A DNA stretch of 64,000 nt, taken from NCBI GenBank assembly GCA_032718475.1, contig JAUCBJ010007524.1, forward strand, positions 186,001 through 250,000, in the 5' to 3' direction. Under the pieces are notes generated by a model. It worked only from the letters and a program-made list of their open reading frames with translations. It was not told the origin of the DNA and ran no database searches. How positions within the stretch are numbered: position 1 is the first letter of the stretch; the number at the start of each line of letters is the position of its first letter. The position numbers and the translations under genes are program-made. Positions 12,178-27,100 of the stretch are shown piece by piece. The stretch is from Nemertoderma westbladi (lineage: Eukaryota; Xenacoelomorpha; Nemertodermatida; Nemertodermatidae).

Positions 12178-15100
12178 GTAAGTAATCAATTATTACTAAT
12201 TCAATGTAGTAATTCACTATTTTATGTATTTCATGGCAAGCTGGTTAGGGTCAAAATCGCCTCCGCTTTGCGGGACATTGCTTTCGCCGTGAGGACCAGC
12301 CAGTGCATAATTTTATACTTTGGCAGCCTCATAGAGTGAATAAGCATGGTGGACAGCCCATGACTTTCTTGAGACGCATCTTCAAGGACACGGGCCTTGA
12401 AGATGCGGATGATCTAGCAAATGTCATGGGTGATAGGGAGTTGTGGCGGTGCAATTTTGTCGATAAGCCGGCACATCATTCTTAAAAATGCAGCTGCAAT
12501 GCAGCATGCCGATCCTAGTATGGTGGAATCGTATATGTTAATTTCTCACTTCAATTGACACAGATTGTTCAGGTGGTAAGTAATCAATTATTACTAATTC
12601 AATGTAGTAATTCACTATTTTATGTATTTCATGGCAAGCTGGTTAGGGTAATTTTAAATTATTAAAGTTGGCCTACTGATGTAACTACCCTTCCCTCTGC
12701 CTTCTGATCACTTTTATTTTTCAAGGACTTGAAAAATCAGCTGTCTTCGTGGTATGAATCAAGATCAAATAACCATATTTTAATTAGAATTAGATACCTA
12801 CTATATAAATTTATTGCGTAAGCTTCATCACCATAATATTAAAATTATATAATTATTAATTTACTTAATTAAGATGCCGATAACAAATGGCAGAAGAGCA
12901 GAATTACAATCAATATAACCAAGCACAGAATATATATTCAAGTTTGTTAAATAAATTTTATTTTAGGATGAGAAAAATGAAGTTATGACAACTAGTGTTT
13001 GGCCAACACATCGATGGATGGATACTAAATTAAGTTGGAACCCTTTGGAATATAACAACATAGAGAAAATACGATTACCATCCAAATTGGTATGGCTCCC
13101 AGATATTGTGCTTTACAACAAGTATGTGAAAGTACATATAAAACCTAAACACTTATTTAGGTAGTGGGTGCTGTATATCAAATGTATAATTTACATTTTT
13201 ATTGCTAGAAACCAAATTATGAAGGCAGCATAATGTTGGTCTTCCATACATTTATATTTCAGGGGGTTGGAGGAAGCACCATGTTGATAAACTGTATTGT
13301 ACTAACATTATTACAAAACATTGTGTCAATATATTTATATACTTTTATATTAAAGTGTGGATGGGAACTTCACAGTGTCCTACTACTGCAATATCGTCCT
13401 GCATAATTCCGGGTTAATCGAATGGATCCCTCCACAAACATGTAAGACGTCATGCCCCATTGATGTGAGAAACTTCCCTTATGATGCTCAGCACTGCAAT
13501 ATGACTTTTGTTAGTCTCACATATAGTAATGAGTCACTGAGATTGGTTTCAGAATCACCAGGGGCTTACATGGAAGAGACGTCTTTCTACAAAGTAAGTT
13601 CAATCATGTTAATATATGCTGTACTCAATATAATATAAACCATGAACCGTAATATAGTGTCATTTTCTGATGACACGGACCCCCCCCCCCCCCCAGATTT
13701 TTCTGCAAATCTTTATCGTATTGCTTGAAATTTGAAACACAACTAGTTCCACTCACCGTGGTTGTTACCATGAAGCCAGAATTTTCGATTTCGCCTTTAA
13801 ATTTTTTAATAAGTGTTTTAAAAAAGTGTCTTTTACGAAATCGCACCCCCCGTATCGTGGCTAGTCTTCAGATTAGTCGTAATTATAACAATATCTGAAT
13901 TTCTTTGAGAAACAGCTGAGATATAGGCGTTCAAAGATTGCAAGAATTATCGTTCACTAGATGCCATTTATTCTATTTAATAAATTAACAATGTTCTGGA
14001 ACAATTTGTTTATATATGAATAGCTACGCAATATAGATATTGTATACGCATACCGCTGTTGCCTACCAACTCATAAAATAAATAACACGTTCTAGAATTT
14101 TGTGTATTTATTAAATATAATAAATGGCCTGCAGCGAACGATAATTCTTGCAATCTTTGAACGCCTATATCTCAGCTGTTTCTCAACGAAATTCAGATAT
14201 TGTTACATATTTGGAATCCTTACAACGCATGCTTTCCAATGATATGAAAAAAATTACGACTAATCTGAAGAATGGAAGAATCTGTGCGCTTTTGCAAAAG
14301 ACACTTTTTTAAAACGCTAAGGGTGGGTTGAGATGCATATGTTAAATGGGAACACGTACTAATTGAATAAACATTAATACAGACATATTGAATAATCGTT
14401 TGTAATATAATATGACATCCTCTTGGGGGGGGGGGGGGGGGGGGGTGGGGTGGGGGGGTCCGTGTCATCAGAAAATGACACTATATTACGGGACATGGTG
14501 TATATTAAAACAAAAATTAACAAATTTACTCAACTAGTAAAGCATACTACTAATAACTACTACGATCGGCGTGCTACATTGCAGCTGTATTATATATAGT
14601 TTACATATATATTAAGAATGCTGTGCTGGCTTATCGACAAAATTGCACCGCCACAACTCCCTCTCACCCATGACCTTTGCTAGATCATCCGCATCTTCAA
14701 GGACAGTGTCCTTTAAGATGCGTTCCAAGAAAGTCATGGGCTGTCCACCATGCTTATTCACTCCATCACGCCGGCAAAGCATACGATTATGCACTGGCTA
14801 TTCCTCACGGCGAAAGCAATGCCCTGCAAAGTGGAGGCTGTTCTGTTAAATTGCCAAGCTAGGGGAGTCTAATGGAACACCTCCAATGTTGTATAGAGTA
14901 TGATCGGAGATATGTTTATTGTACTTGACACAATGAACCCGGTGCAGCATTCTTATGAAAGTGCCATCCAGAGATTTGGTATCCTCTGCAGTTAGAGCCC
15001 AACATGGACTCGTATATAAGAGTACTGGTACTACAACAGCCATACATAATCATCCTTAAGGTTACGTTTTATTCTATTGGACTTCCAAATCCTGGACAGA

Positions 15101-18100
15101 CTATTTCACGCTGCACATGCCTTCCCCTTAGGTATCTGTAGATCTTCCTGACTTTCGGATCCATGATGCTCAAGCAAGCCATCTTTAGAATGTATGCCCT
15201 TACGATCAGACATTTCTTGAGGCCTGTCTAGGTTCACTGTCATGATTTTGGTCCTCTTAGTGTTTACAAACTACAAACAACACTAGAAGCAACCTGCTCC
15301 AATGACCAGTGGAACCTTTGGGCTCCCTCTAGTGATTCTGACAGTACCCTGAAGTCATCAGTAAAGTCTAGATCAGTAAGGTACAGTAGTGATCAGTTAG
15401 AAGCTTCTCAAAGTGGGCCTTCCAACCTCTGAGGCATTCAGCTGGAGATTCAGCCTTAACGTTGGTGGTTGGTTGGCTTTTCCTCCCAGTGAGCAGGTTT
15501 ATTGATGCCTTGCCTGGGCTGATGGCCTGCTATCATCAGCATTGTTAATGGCATCAACCTGCATATTGATAATCTGTTTCAAATTATCAAAGTACTGCCT
15601 GTTAAGGGAACTAGATGCAGCCTTAACTGCAGCCTTGGTCCTGTGCCTGGCCTTGTGCCCAAGTCGGGAGACTCATTCTGCACCATAGACATTTACAAAT
15701 TTTGTGGTCAGTCCAGTGGAGGGGCCTTTTTCCTGTTTTGAGGGTATACAGGAACTGTTTCTGCAGCTGCTAACATGACTGCTTCTGTGAAGGCAGTATA
15801 GCCATCACAGTGATCTGTTGCCTCAGCCTTGTACCTGTTGGTCAGCTTTAGTGTGAAGCTGGATCTCACACTGGGTCTATTGCTATATACCCATGGCGAT
15901 ATACTGGTAGATAAGTGATGCAGACTTGCATTAAAGTCACCCAGGAAAGTTAAGAAAACTGTGCTGATCCACTCCATCAGTAGCTGCTTGTAGATTGTGG
16001 TAGAAATTTTCCACCTCCTATACTGAAGCAACACTAGTTGGAGAGTACCACACAATCAAAACCACTTTAGGAAACTTCTTAGCAACTCTTTCAGAAAATG
16101 AGAAATGGCAGCAGATGATGTGGTTGGAAATTTGGTCTATTTTGTCTAATGTTGCATGTGCAGTTAGATTCATCAATAGACCAATTCCACCATTGCGGGC
16201 ATTACCACTTTCATCTGCTGATATGCGAGGGTGAGTCGCCAACCACCCCCCATGTCCTTAATCAAAACCTCATCAGTCTGCCCAGTCCGCATTATATGCT
16301 CTTGAATACCCACTGCGCTAAGAGAAAGCTTATCAGCCTAGGGAAAAAAGATTAATGCTTTATAGTAAAGCATGTAGTTAGGAATAAAATCACCTGCATA
16401 GCATATATAGAAAAAACACTAATTATACAGGCACAATACGCACAGCACAAGTGTAAAACAAAAAAACATTAGAGGGAAACAGCTGGTAGAAAAGTGTGAA
16501 AACTCAAATGGCAATAGCTGTGAAGAAATCTACTTGACTTGACTTACTTTGAGAGGTGGTTGTGAGGCGCAGCCATGTGGCAGCATTAAAATGCCAGAGA
16601 CACAGCCATGCTGCGAAATAACTGTCAGGTTTTTTCCTTTTGAATAAGGCCTCCCAGATGCAAATAGCGATTCAGATTCCCAACACCCCCCCCCCCCCCC
16701 CCCCCCCTCTCTCCTTTCTATTTCGAAATATTGGGGGGGGGGGGGGGGGCAATATTTCGAAATAGAGTGGGGTGAAAGAACCCCACCCCCAGAGGAATGG
16801 CAGTTTGCTCTCCCTGTAGCATCCCTTACAGCTGTGAGCATAGTCTGGGTACAGTGCAGATCCTTGAATGGTGAGAGCTTGGAGACTTGACTATTGATAC
16901 TACTCCAACATCCGAGGCCATAGGCTGATCTCTATGCCTGTTTGGTATATATATGTCAGCTAGAAGAATGTGGGAACAAGCAACGAGGCCAGTCATCATG
17001 GATGCAGCATGGTTGTGCAGCATGGGAACAGCAGGTTGTCCTGCATAAAATATTTCATCCGATAATCACTCCACACTTGCCATTCCCAGCCTGTATTGAA
17101 GGCACATCTGATACTCCCTATCTGGGATTGCCACACGCGATTTAGAATTAGAGATGTATTGCCTTTATTGTATTGCCTTTATGTAATTTAACATGTACAA
17201 TTAGTGCTGTATTTCAACAAGTTCCAGTGTGTATGTAATCCTATACATTATAGCAATCATGAAATATTTACAAACTTGTATTTAATAATAGATAGTGAAA
17301 ACCATTGAAATTGTTTGAATAAAGTTAGAATGAGTCTCCCAATATTAGTAAGCAAGCAAGCAAGCAAACAGTTGGTCGAAGCCAGAGAGGCAACCTGAAG
17401 GCTCCACTTTCGATAGCTGCTACCCAGGGTAGGGGTGGGCGCTACACCTATCCCAAGATTTGATCCCAGTTATTAACGGGTACTCATTATATCCACCCCA
17501 GTGGATGAAAGGCTGAGTCGACCCTGGCAGGGCTGAACCTACAACCAATAGATTGCAGGCCAGCGTTCAACCAACTGAGCTACCCCGCTGTAATATTAGT
17601 AAATTGTGAATCAATTAACTTTAAAAGCAACCTGAGAGAGATCAGGCATATCAATTATTTCTGATACAATTGTTTTTTAGATTTAATCTATTTTATTTTA
17701 TTTAATCTCAAGTCTCTCTTTAATTGAAATTAGAAAGTCTATAACGTCCTTCATTTCTCCATGAACAATATTTCATTTATCATTGAATAACATTTCATTT
17801 ACCCAGTATAATTCACTCAGACTTCGATATCTTCAATGACATTATTAAACCTACTGCGGCATCACAATGAATTACTCTTCATATAGGTAGAAAGTTCCAA
17901 CTGCCAGAGTAAGTCTAATCTAATTGATAGCCTAACGGTTTGGAAGGCTCACATTTAGAAACTGCTCAGCAATGATTGAGTACTTACTGCCTGATACATT
18001 GTACATTACATATACACGAAGTGGGGCCTTCGCGCAGCACGTGACTTAAGTTTAATTTAAGTACTAATTCGAAAGTATTACTGTATTAGCAAATTTTAAG

Positions 18101-21100
18101 CAGATTTCGCCTAATCACTTTTTACCTCTTTCATTTCTATTCAGACATTTCTGACTCTAGCGGTATAGTGAGAACTGAAGATGGATTAGGGTCTCCAGCC
18201 CCACAAAGAGACAGCCTATGGATGAATAGTACATACGTACATCGGCAAAGTTTCATCTTGAATAACGGATAACGAAATGAGAGACGGATCTCACTTTCAG
18301 AAATTTCGTCGTATAGCGGCAGACCGATTAAATCCCCCCCCCCCCCCCCCCCCCCCACAAAGACGCAGCATGTGGTCCAGAATATATGGCAAGATTCAGC
18401 TTAAACTGATTAAAATCAATGAGACGGGAGAATCTATTCACTTTCAGGCATAAAGTAGTCCTATAGCGGGTGACTGTTGAACTGATTTTCAACAAAACAA
18501 ATTTCAACTTGGCAGCTTTAAATCCGACAAAGTTATTAGCATGTCAAAATCGTAACGACGACAACGATTTCACTTTCAGACCTTTGGCCCTCTAGCGGCA
18601 GACTGGAGAACTGCAGATGGATTCGCCTCCTTTGAAAGTCACAGCTAATGGTCTAATACATATCTGCCAAGTTTCAGCTTAAACGGATTAAAAGCAAAGA
18701 AATGGGAGGGCATTTAATGTTTAGACATGTGGCCCTCTAGCGGGAGACCATTGCACTGATGGTGTCTGAAAGTCTCTCAAAAATCTAAACTTTTGCTCAT
18801 ATTGATACCTACAAATTTTCAACTTGGCAGCTTTAAATCCGACAAAGTTATTAGCATGTCAAAATCGTAACGACGACGACGACGACAACGACGACGACGA
18901 CGACGACAACTATTTGCATAAATTGACCCACCCCCTAACAGTGTCAATTCGCTAAGGCTCCGCCAACTTCGTGGCTCGCCCCACAATGTGTATCATTGAT
19001 AGTCCTACTGGTGATATCAAGCTTGTATGATGTATAAACTGCTGCAAATTATATTAAGAAGCTAGTTAACAAAACATGCTCCTAATCTCCATTATAAATA
19101 GATAAATATAGTTAATGTTCATGATGAACATGATTTAAAGATTACCATGCCCATGTCCATAAAAATTATTACATTATATTACACTTATATTTCTGTTCTA
19201 GAACTCTGAATGGAAAATAGAGAAAATACCAGCTTCTGTTCATTCAAAGAAATTACCATTCCTTGACCATTACCACGATCATATTACTTTTGAGTTCCAT
19301 ATCACCAGAAAACCTCTCTATTATACCATAAACTTTGTAATACCGATATTTATGATGTCTCTGATGGCAGTCATTGCTTTCTATCTCCCGAGTGACAGTG
19401 GTGAGTTACTATTTTAGTCAGTGTTGCTTAGGGACACAACAATGCAAAATTTATACAACCTTTTGTCGGATTTGAACCTGTAACGTCACACACTATTGCA
19501 AAGAATTTCAGGCTCTGTATCCAGGGCTGATATTGCAGTTATCTTGGTCTTCTAAAAATACCACTTATGTTTCTAGTTTCCATATTATTTTTCATGCTGT
19601 GACAATGTTGTAACTATCTTTATTTGTATTCTAGGTGAGAAAGTAGCTCTGTGCATGAACACACTTCTCTCAAACATTATGATGCTGCTAATTTTGGTGA
19701 AAAATGTGGTGCCATCGACTTCGGATGGGTTGGTTTAACTATTATCATCTTTGTATTTGTTTATTGTATTTACTTTCAAGTATTAATTTAACTGCATTGT
19801 AGTTAAGAGAGCCTTTGAGTTCTAGAACATTAATTTAATTTAATTTTAATTTATTCAAATTTTTAATTATTTATTGTTTATATGTTTTAATATCCATATA
19901 TTGTATAAATTATTAAGTAATTTAAACAGGACCAGCTGGTGGCGAATTCATTTTTTCCACTCCATTTGCTATAGAGTTGGATCATCCTAAGTCCTGTTTA
20001 AATTACTTAATATTTTATTTATTTACTTTATTAATTTTAAAGATAAAAATCTATATTTTATAAAATTATATTCTATTGTTCTAGATAATTTTTATACTTG
20101 CAAATATTTCATGTTTTAACGATCACTATATATTTATATTTTTTTTAAGATGTTAAATAGATTCCAGAATGATATTGAAGATCAATGATCAAATGGACAT
20201 CAAATACTTGATTAAGTCTAATTTTGCTGCTAAATTCAAAAACATACATTTAACTTAAGTTATCAATCATAAGTCCATCACTGGAATTTCTACCTATTTC
20301 ATTTGGTGTTCATTGCTTTTACAATAAATTTAATTTTTGAACATAGTTTATACTTCCAAAATTAACTGCTATTATTACGCATTGCTACAACTCGCACAGC
20401 TACGACAATAATACATTAGTTATTTTGACTTTGTTTACTCAGCACTTCTTTCAATGATAATAATACAAGTAAAAGAAATAAACAAAACATCTTAATCTTT
20501 TTTTACTTTCCAGAGTTCCTCTCATATGCCAGTACCTCCTGTTTACAACAGTACTCATCAGTGCCACATTAACAGTAACTGTGATTGTTATAAATCTACA
20601 CCACCGGGCGCCATCCACCCACCAAATGCCATTCTGGGTGCGTCACATATTTATAGGTAAGGCAAATTTGTAGTACACAAATTGTTAATTTATCGGAGTA
20701 GTGGAGTAGGAAAATTGCATTATGAATGCGAATTGTAATCTGTTATTAAATATTTGTAAGTAAATATTTGTAACTAGTCAATGAGGGCGCAACATCAACA
20801 TAATAGGTAGCATGTAACCAGATTGGTTCGAAGTTTATTTTGACACATTTGACCATTAACATTCGCAGTGGTATTAATTTATGAAAGGCTTTTTACTTCG
20901 ACAACGTAACTTCAGTTCAGTGTGAATTCATCAGAATTAGCAATGGACATGAAAATAAAGGTTTTAATGAAACAAACATAATAAATAAAGTGGCAAAACT
21001 AAAGCTAAACATAGAGCACATTTCATCATTAACCATGTATTATACTTTATTACGTTTTCACATAGTAATTTTAACTGAACCCAAATATTGTATTGGAAGA

Positions 21101-24100
21101 TTGGGCAGTCAATTATTTTAACCCAAATTTAATTACATTAACCCATTGTTTATATTATATCATAGATCTGTTGCCGCAATACCTCTGCATGCAGCAATCC
21201 CATCTGCATAAACTCACTGGTGACAACCTGAACAGTATTCATATGCTACGGGGAGACAACAACATCATAATTGAAAACAAAAAAATCAATAACTTAGAAA
21301 GGTAAAGTTATTTTACATTGTTCTATTCTGCCCTGGACATCACTGAATAGGCTTTCCAGGATTTAGAAGTCACACAGAATACATTGGAAACTTAAGGACC
21401 GTATATTTAGAGCAGCAGTAGTTCCAGTACTCCTCTATGGGAGTCCGTGCTGGGCTCTAACTGCTGAGGACACCAAAACTCGGATGGCACATTCACAAGA
21501 ATGCTACGTCGGGTTCATTGTGTCAAGTACAATGCACACATTTCCAAACAGACACTATATAACATTGGAGGTGTCTCATTGGTTCCCCCAAGCTTGACAC
21601 TAGAACAAAATCGCTTCCGCTTTGCAGGACATTGCTTTCGCCCTAAGGACCAGCTGGTGCACAATCTTGTGCTTTGGCAGCCCCATGGAGAAAATAAGCA
21701 TGGTGGACAGCCAATTACTTTTTTTGAGATGCATCTTAATGGACACTATCGTTGAAGATGTGGGGGATCGTGAGTTGTGGCAGTGCAACTTTGATGATAA
21801 GCCGGAATAGCATTCTTAATGTACGCACGCTGCATTGGGCTTGCCAATTGTGGATTGAATGATGGTGATAAAATACTTTTGTTAAGCCAGCATTGCATCT
21901 TAATGTGCAGTTTCATTGCAGCAGACCGATTATAGTAGTAGTATTATACCAGGACCAAGTCAATATATACCATATCTCGAAATATATTTTATTTGACCAA
22001 TTGGCGTTTCGATGCAATTAAGAGAAATGAGTTGTTCCTTTGTCGAATTCAATGTTTAAAACACCCAATTGCAACATCTCAAATCAACAATTCTGAGGCA
22101 AAACACCACATATATAATTCGACCATATAGGGTGCTTTGTCTTATTAATAAGGTCCACCAAATAACCCCCCTATCTTTCAGTTGTCTTTTGCCTTGTTAA
22201 TTTATTTTAGCCAATTCATGAGTTGAGGAATTATACTGGGCTCGATCCTTAAATCTACTGCATGCCCATGGGTCATACAAATGCAGTGTAGTTCATGGTA
22301 TGTTACATCATATTTTTTACGTCAGCAAGGTTGGGGACAGTTACCAACTCCACACTGAAGCTACGTTCGAGCTCACTGGTATTCAAGCCACTAGGGGCAT
22401 ATGAACAGAGAACCAGCCATTGTTCCCCTGAGGTCATTGATCCAGTGGATCCTGCAACTGCTGACGATTACAGGCCCATCATTTGAAAGTTTCAGTACTG
22501 ATATGTGAGAGGGCAACAGATATGTTTGTGCGAAAGTTGTGTGGTCTTATACCAACATCGTGCACATGGCCAGTTCGGTTTGTTTTCACAATATCCAAAC
22601 GGCGCCAGTTGAATCTATCTCTGAAACACCCTGTCCAAATATTATTATTATTATTATTATCGTTCACATAGGAACAGAATACATGGAGAAAGGAGATACC
22701 AACAAGCACTACCATAGAAACTGGTTGTATACAATTTTTGTATCTTACTTAAAACTTCTGGTCTTGCAAAATGAAATTCCTGCCTTAAACTAGATAAACT
22801 AGATAGTTTTCCCAAAAAAGCACCCCCTTTACCCTGAATATCCTTTAATAGGTTGCACTTATTATCCAAAACAATACCTAAATGCACTGCTTCTTCGACC
22901 CAGGGCAGTGAAACGCCATCCATAACTATATTACAAGTAGGCAATTCTCGTTTCATGTTAAAAGCCACGCAATTAGATTTGCACTTAGAAGGATCAATAT
23001 TGGTACTTAATTTAAGATTAAATTCATTACAAAAATTGGCACATATATCAACCATGAATTGCTACCCAATATACTCGGACAAAGTAGTAACACATCGTCC
23101 GCATAAGCGAGACAACCAAAATATATAGACCCTAATAAACATCCAACCCTAGATGACCTCAGTTTTACTAATAATATGTTAATCACTATACAAAATAAAA
23201 TTGGCGAAATTACTGACCCTTTTTTGACCCTAAAAAAAGCGAAAATTTATTGGAAGAGACGTTATTCCAACGTACACTACATGTTTGATTGCAATATATA
23301 AACAAAAGGCATCTTAGATATAGCACAGAAAAACCATTTTTTATCAGTTCAAGGAAATGTATCTTCCATTCCACCAAGTCGAATGCCTTGGTGAAATCCA
23401 AAAGACATCCAAACACTGGAGTACTCTGTCTATCATAATAATTGATTAATTCAGTGGCAGTCCATGTGCAAATTACTGTGCTAGTCCCACTTTGAAACCC
23501 AAATTGTAATTGGTCGAGATCAATATTAGATACCTTAGATAACAATAAAACCCATTCAAATACCTTTAAATAAATAAGAGACGCGATCGCAATAGCACGA
23601 TAATTATCTACCGACGAGATGTCACCTAATTTATTATTAACAATCGGTCCAAATGCGATAGCCAATAAGCATCTCGATATGACACCATGCGTTAAAAACG
23701 TATTAAATAAAGTAGCTAAAAAAGATTCAAAAACAGTCCCACCGTTAAAACTATATAAAACATCAGATTTATTAATCTTTAAGTGAAGTAGAGATTCATG
23801 AACACACTCTGGGGTAATTATTATATTATTAGTTACTGGATCTATTAATTGTATACGTTCATTTAACTCATCATGTAAAGATGAGATATCAGTGTCGTAG
23901 GCAGTCCTGGTTATATAATAATTTATATATATCACAAAACCTATCCGCAATTTTTTCTGGATTAGTTTCACCGCCTATGTTATCGCTATGTACTTTACTA
24001 TTTCCCCTTAATTTACGTATTTCATCGAAGAGTTCACATTCACTCCCCGACGCTGCATTTAATAAATTAATCCTACGAATATCGTCGCTCGATTTTTACA

Positions 24101-27100
24101 ACCGTCTCACAGCATATTTATATTGTGCGCGACTACGTTGTCTTAGATAAAATAAATTACCATGACTAGAATCCGGTCTACCCGCTACTAGGATCGGCAT
24201 GCTGCATTGCAGCTGCATTTTTAAGAAGGCTGTGCCGGCTTGTCAACAAAATTGCACCGCCACAACTCCCTATCACCCATGACATTTGCTAGATCATCCG
24301 CATCTTTAAGGCCAGTGTCCTTTAAGATGCGTCTCAAGAAACTCATGGGCTGTCCACCATGCTTATTCACTCCATGATGCTGCCAAAGTACAAGATTATG
24401 CACTGGCTGGTCGTCACGGCGAAAGCAATGTCCTGCTAAGCGGAGGCGATTTTGTTCTAGTGTCAAGCTTGGGGGAACCAATGAGACACCTCCAATGTTA
24501 TATAGTGTCTGGTTGGAGATGTGTGCATTGTACTTGACACAATGAACCCGGCGTAGCATTCTTGTGAATGTGCCATCCAGAGATTTGGTGTCCTCAGCAG
24601 TTAGAGCCCAGCATGGACTCCCGTAGAGGAGTACTGGAACTACAGCTGCTCTAAATAATCGGACCTTAAGTTTCCGATTAATTCTCGGTGACTTCCAAAT
24701 CCTGGAAAGCCTATTCAAGGCTGCCCATGCCTTTCCCTTACGTATTCGAAGGTCCTCACCTGACTTCCGGATCCATGATCCCAGGTAACAGAAGTCGTCC
24801 ACATGCTCAAGCATACCATCCTTTGAGCTTATGCTCATCCGATCAGAGACTTGCGGAGGACTTTCAAAGTTAACTGTCAGAATTTTGGTCTTTCTGGAGG
24901 TAATAAAAAGACCAACACTAGAAGCAGCATGTTCTAATGAGCTGAGGAACCGTTGGGCTCCCTCTAATGATTCTGAGAGTACTCCTAAGTCATCAGCAAA
25001 GTCTAGATCAGTTAGGTACTTGGCAGGATTTCCTCGACTTCTGGAGCAAGTAGGTGGAGTTATCATCACCCCATCATCATTATAATGATCTAAGGACATG
25101 CGTAGAACATAGTCAACCACAATAATGAACAAGAATGGTGCAAGTGTGTCTCCTTGGAGGACACCCCATAACACTTCAAATGGTTCTGTGTCACCATCAA
25201 CAGTAGACACAAATGTTGTCGAACCATCGTATACTGATCTGATTGCTGCAATAATTTCATCAGGAATCCCATATAATGAAAGTATGCTGAACATATGTGA
25301 GCGAGAGACTGAATCAAAGGCCTTGAAGAAGTCAACAAAGATAACAGCCAGATGCCTGTCTTTCTTTTTTGATAACTCTTCAATTATCCTTCTAAGCACC
25401 AAAATGGGCTCCATGGTCCCACGACCTTTACGGAACCCATTCTGATTTCCACGGAGCAGTCTCTCAATGGGATCCCTGATGCGATTTAATAGAATCCTAT
25501 TGTATAGCTTTGCAGCAATCGAGATCAATGAGATTCCCCGAAAAGAACCATAGAGTGTTAGGTTACCCTTCTTGGGAACTGGCACCAACTTATTTGTTTT
25601 CATTTCTTGTGGGACTCTTGTTGTACGGTACATGTCTACTATGATGGGATAGATGAGCTTTAAACACTCAGGTATTTTAAAGACCTCAGGGGGTACACCA
25701 TCTACTCCACTGGCACGATTGGTCTTAATGTTCTTTGCAGCAGCCTTCACTTCTGCAAAGGAGATATCGCCAATGGGAATATCTGGGAGTACAGACTCAG
25801 AAACTTTTACTCCTATAAAGTTATCAGGCAATACCCTGTCATTATTGAGGAGCTTTTCAAAGTGGGCTTTCCAACCATTGAGGCGATCCGCTGATGATTC
25901 AGCCTTAACCTTGGTGGTTGATTGGCTTTTCCGCCCAGTAAGCAGATTGATCGATTTCCATGCCTGGGATGATTGCCTGCTGTCGTCAGCATCATTGATG
26001 GCATCAACCTGTTGGTTTATTAGCTCCTGTAGATTAGCAGAGTACTGCCTGTTCAGGGACCTAGATGCAGCCTTAACTGCATTCTTGGCCGCTGTAGTCT
26101 GTTTGAGTCGGGACTCTTTCTGCGCCTTATGAAGGTCATTTCGGCACTTCTGAATTTTGTTGTCAATCCAGGGGGCCCTTTTCCTGTTTCGAGGGTATAC
26201 AGGAACTGTTTCTGCAGCTGCTAACTTAACTGCTTCTGTAAAGGCAGTATAGCCCTCACAGTGATCTGCCGCCTCAGAGGCAAGAGCCTCATACCTGTTG
26301 CTCAGCTGTAGTGTGAAGCTGGATCTCACACTTGGTTGTTGCAACAGAGAGGACCAGTCACGCCGCGGCAAGGCAGATTTCATTGTTCTGCTAGCACGCA
26401 GACTAAGTCTTACCTTGGCAACAATAAGGCGGTGATCAGTGGAGAAGGGTCGAAGTGTAATGTAAATGCATTACAGTCTTGTATAGAGCTCCTGTATTTC
26501 CTACGAAACAGAATATGGTCTATCTGGGACTTGTGACCACTGGGTCCACTATGAGTCCATAGCTTTCCAGTTCGCTTCTTGAACTGGGTTCCAGCCGAAA
26601 ACAATCCATTTCCAGAGATAAAATCCTGAAGATGGACAGAATTTCGGTTAACACTATTGCTATAGACCCAGGGCGATGTAGGTGATTGATGCAGACTTGC
26701 ATTAAAGTCTCCCAGGAATGTTAAGAATGCATGCTGATCCACTCCATCAGTAGCTACTTGTAGATTGTGGTAGAAAATTTCCACCTCCTCTACAGGGGCA
26801 ACACTAGTTGGAGAGTAGCACACAATCAGAACCACCTTAGAAAACTTCTTAGCCAGTCTTCCAGAACATGAGAAGTGGCAACGGATGATGCGGTTAGAGA
26901 TTTGGTCTATTTTGACCAATGCTGCATGTGCAGTTGGATTCATCAATAGACCAATTCCACCATTGCCACTATCATCTGCTGACGCGAGGGCGAGTCGCCA
27001 ACCGCCCCCCATGTCCTTAATCAGAACCTCATCAGTCTGTCCAGTCTGCATTCGGTGCTCTTGAACACCCACTGCGCTAAGAGAAAGCTTGTTTGCCAAG

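Noticed and set aside
17352-17591. Functional tRNA gene
   Set aside because: The A and B boxes are good, but the sequence continues into a non-tRNA body and a TTGC tail with flanking 11-bp duplications, which is a SINE.
22295-22635. Short overlapping open frames on both strands (for example GDRELW-unrelated [20 protein letters not shown] on the minus strand)
   Set aside because: The segment lies just beyond the LINE-C tail; the minus-strand peptide looks like a transposon relic but I could not tie it to any family.
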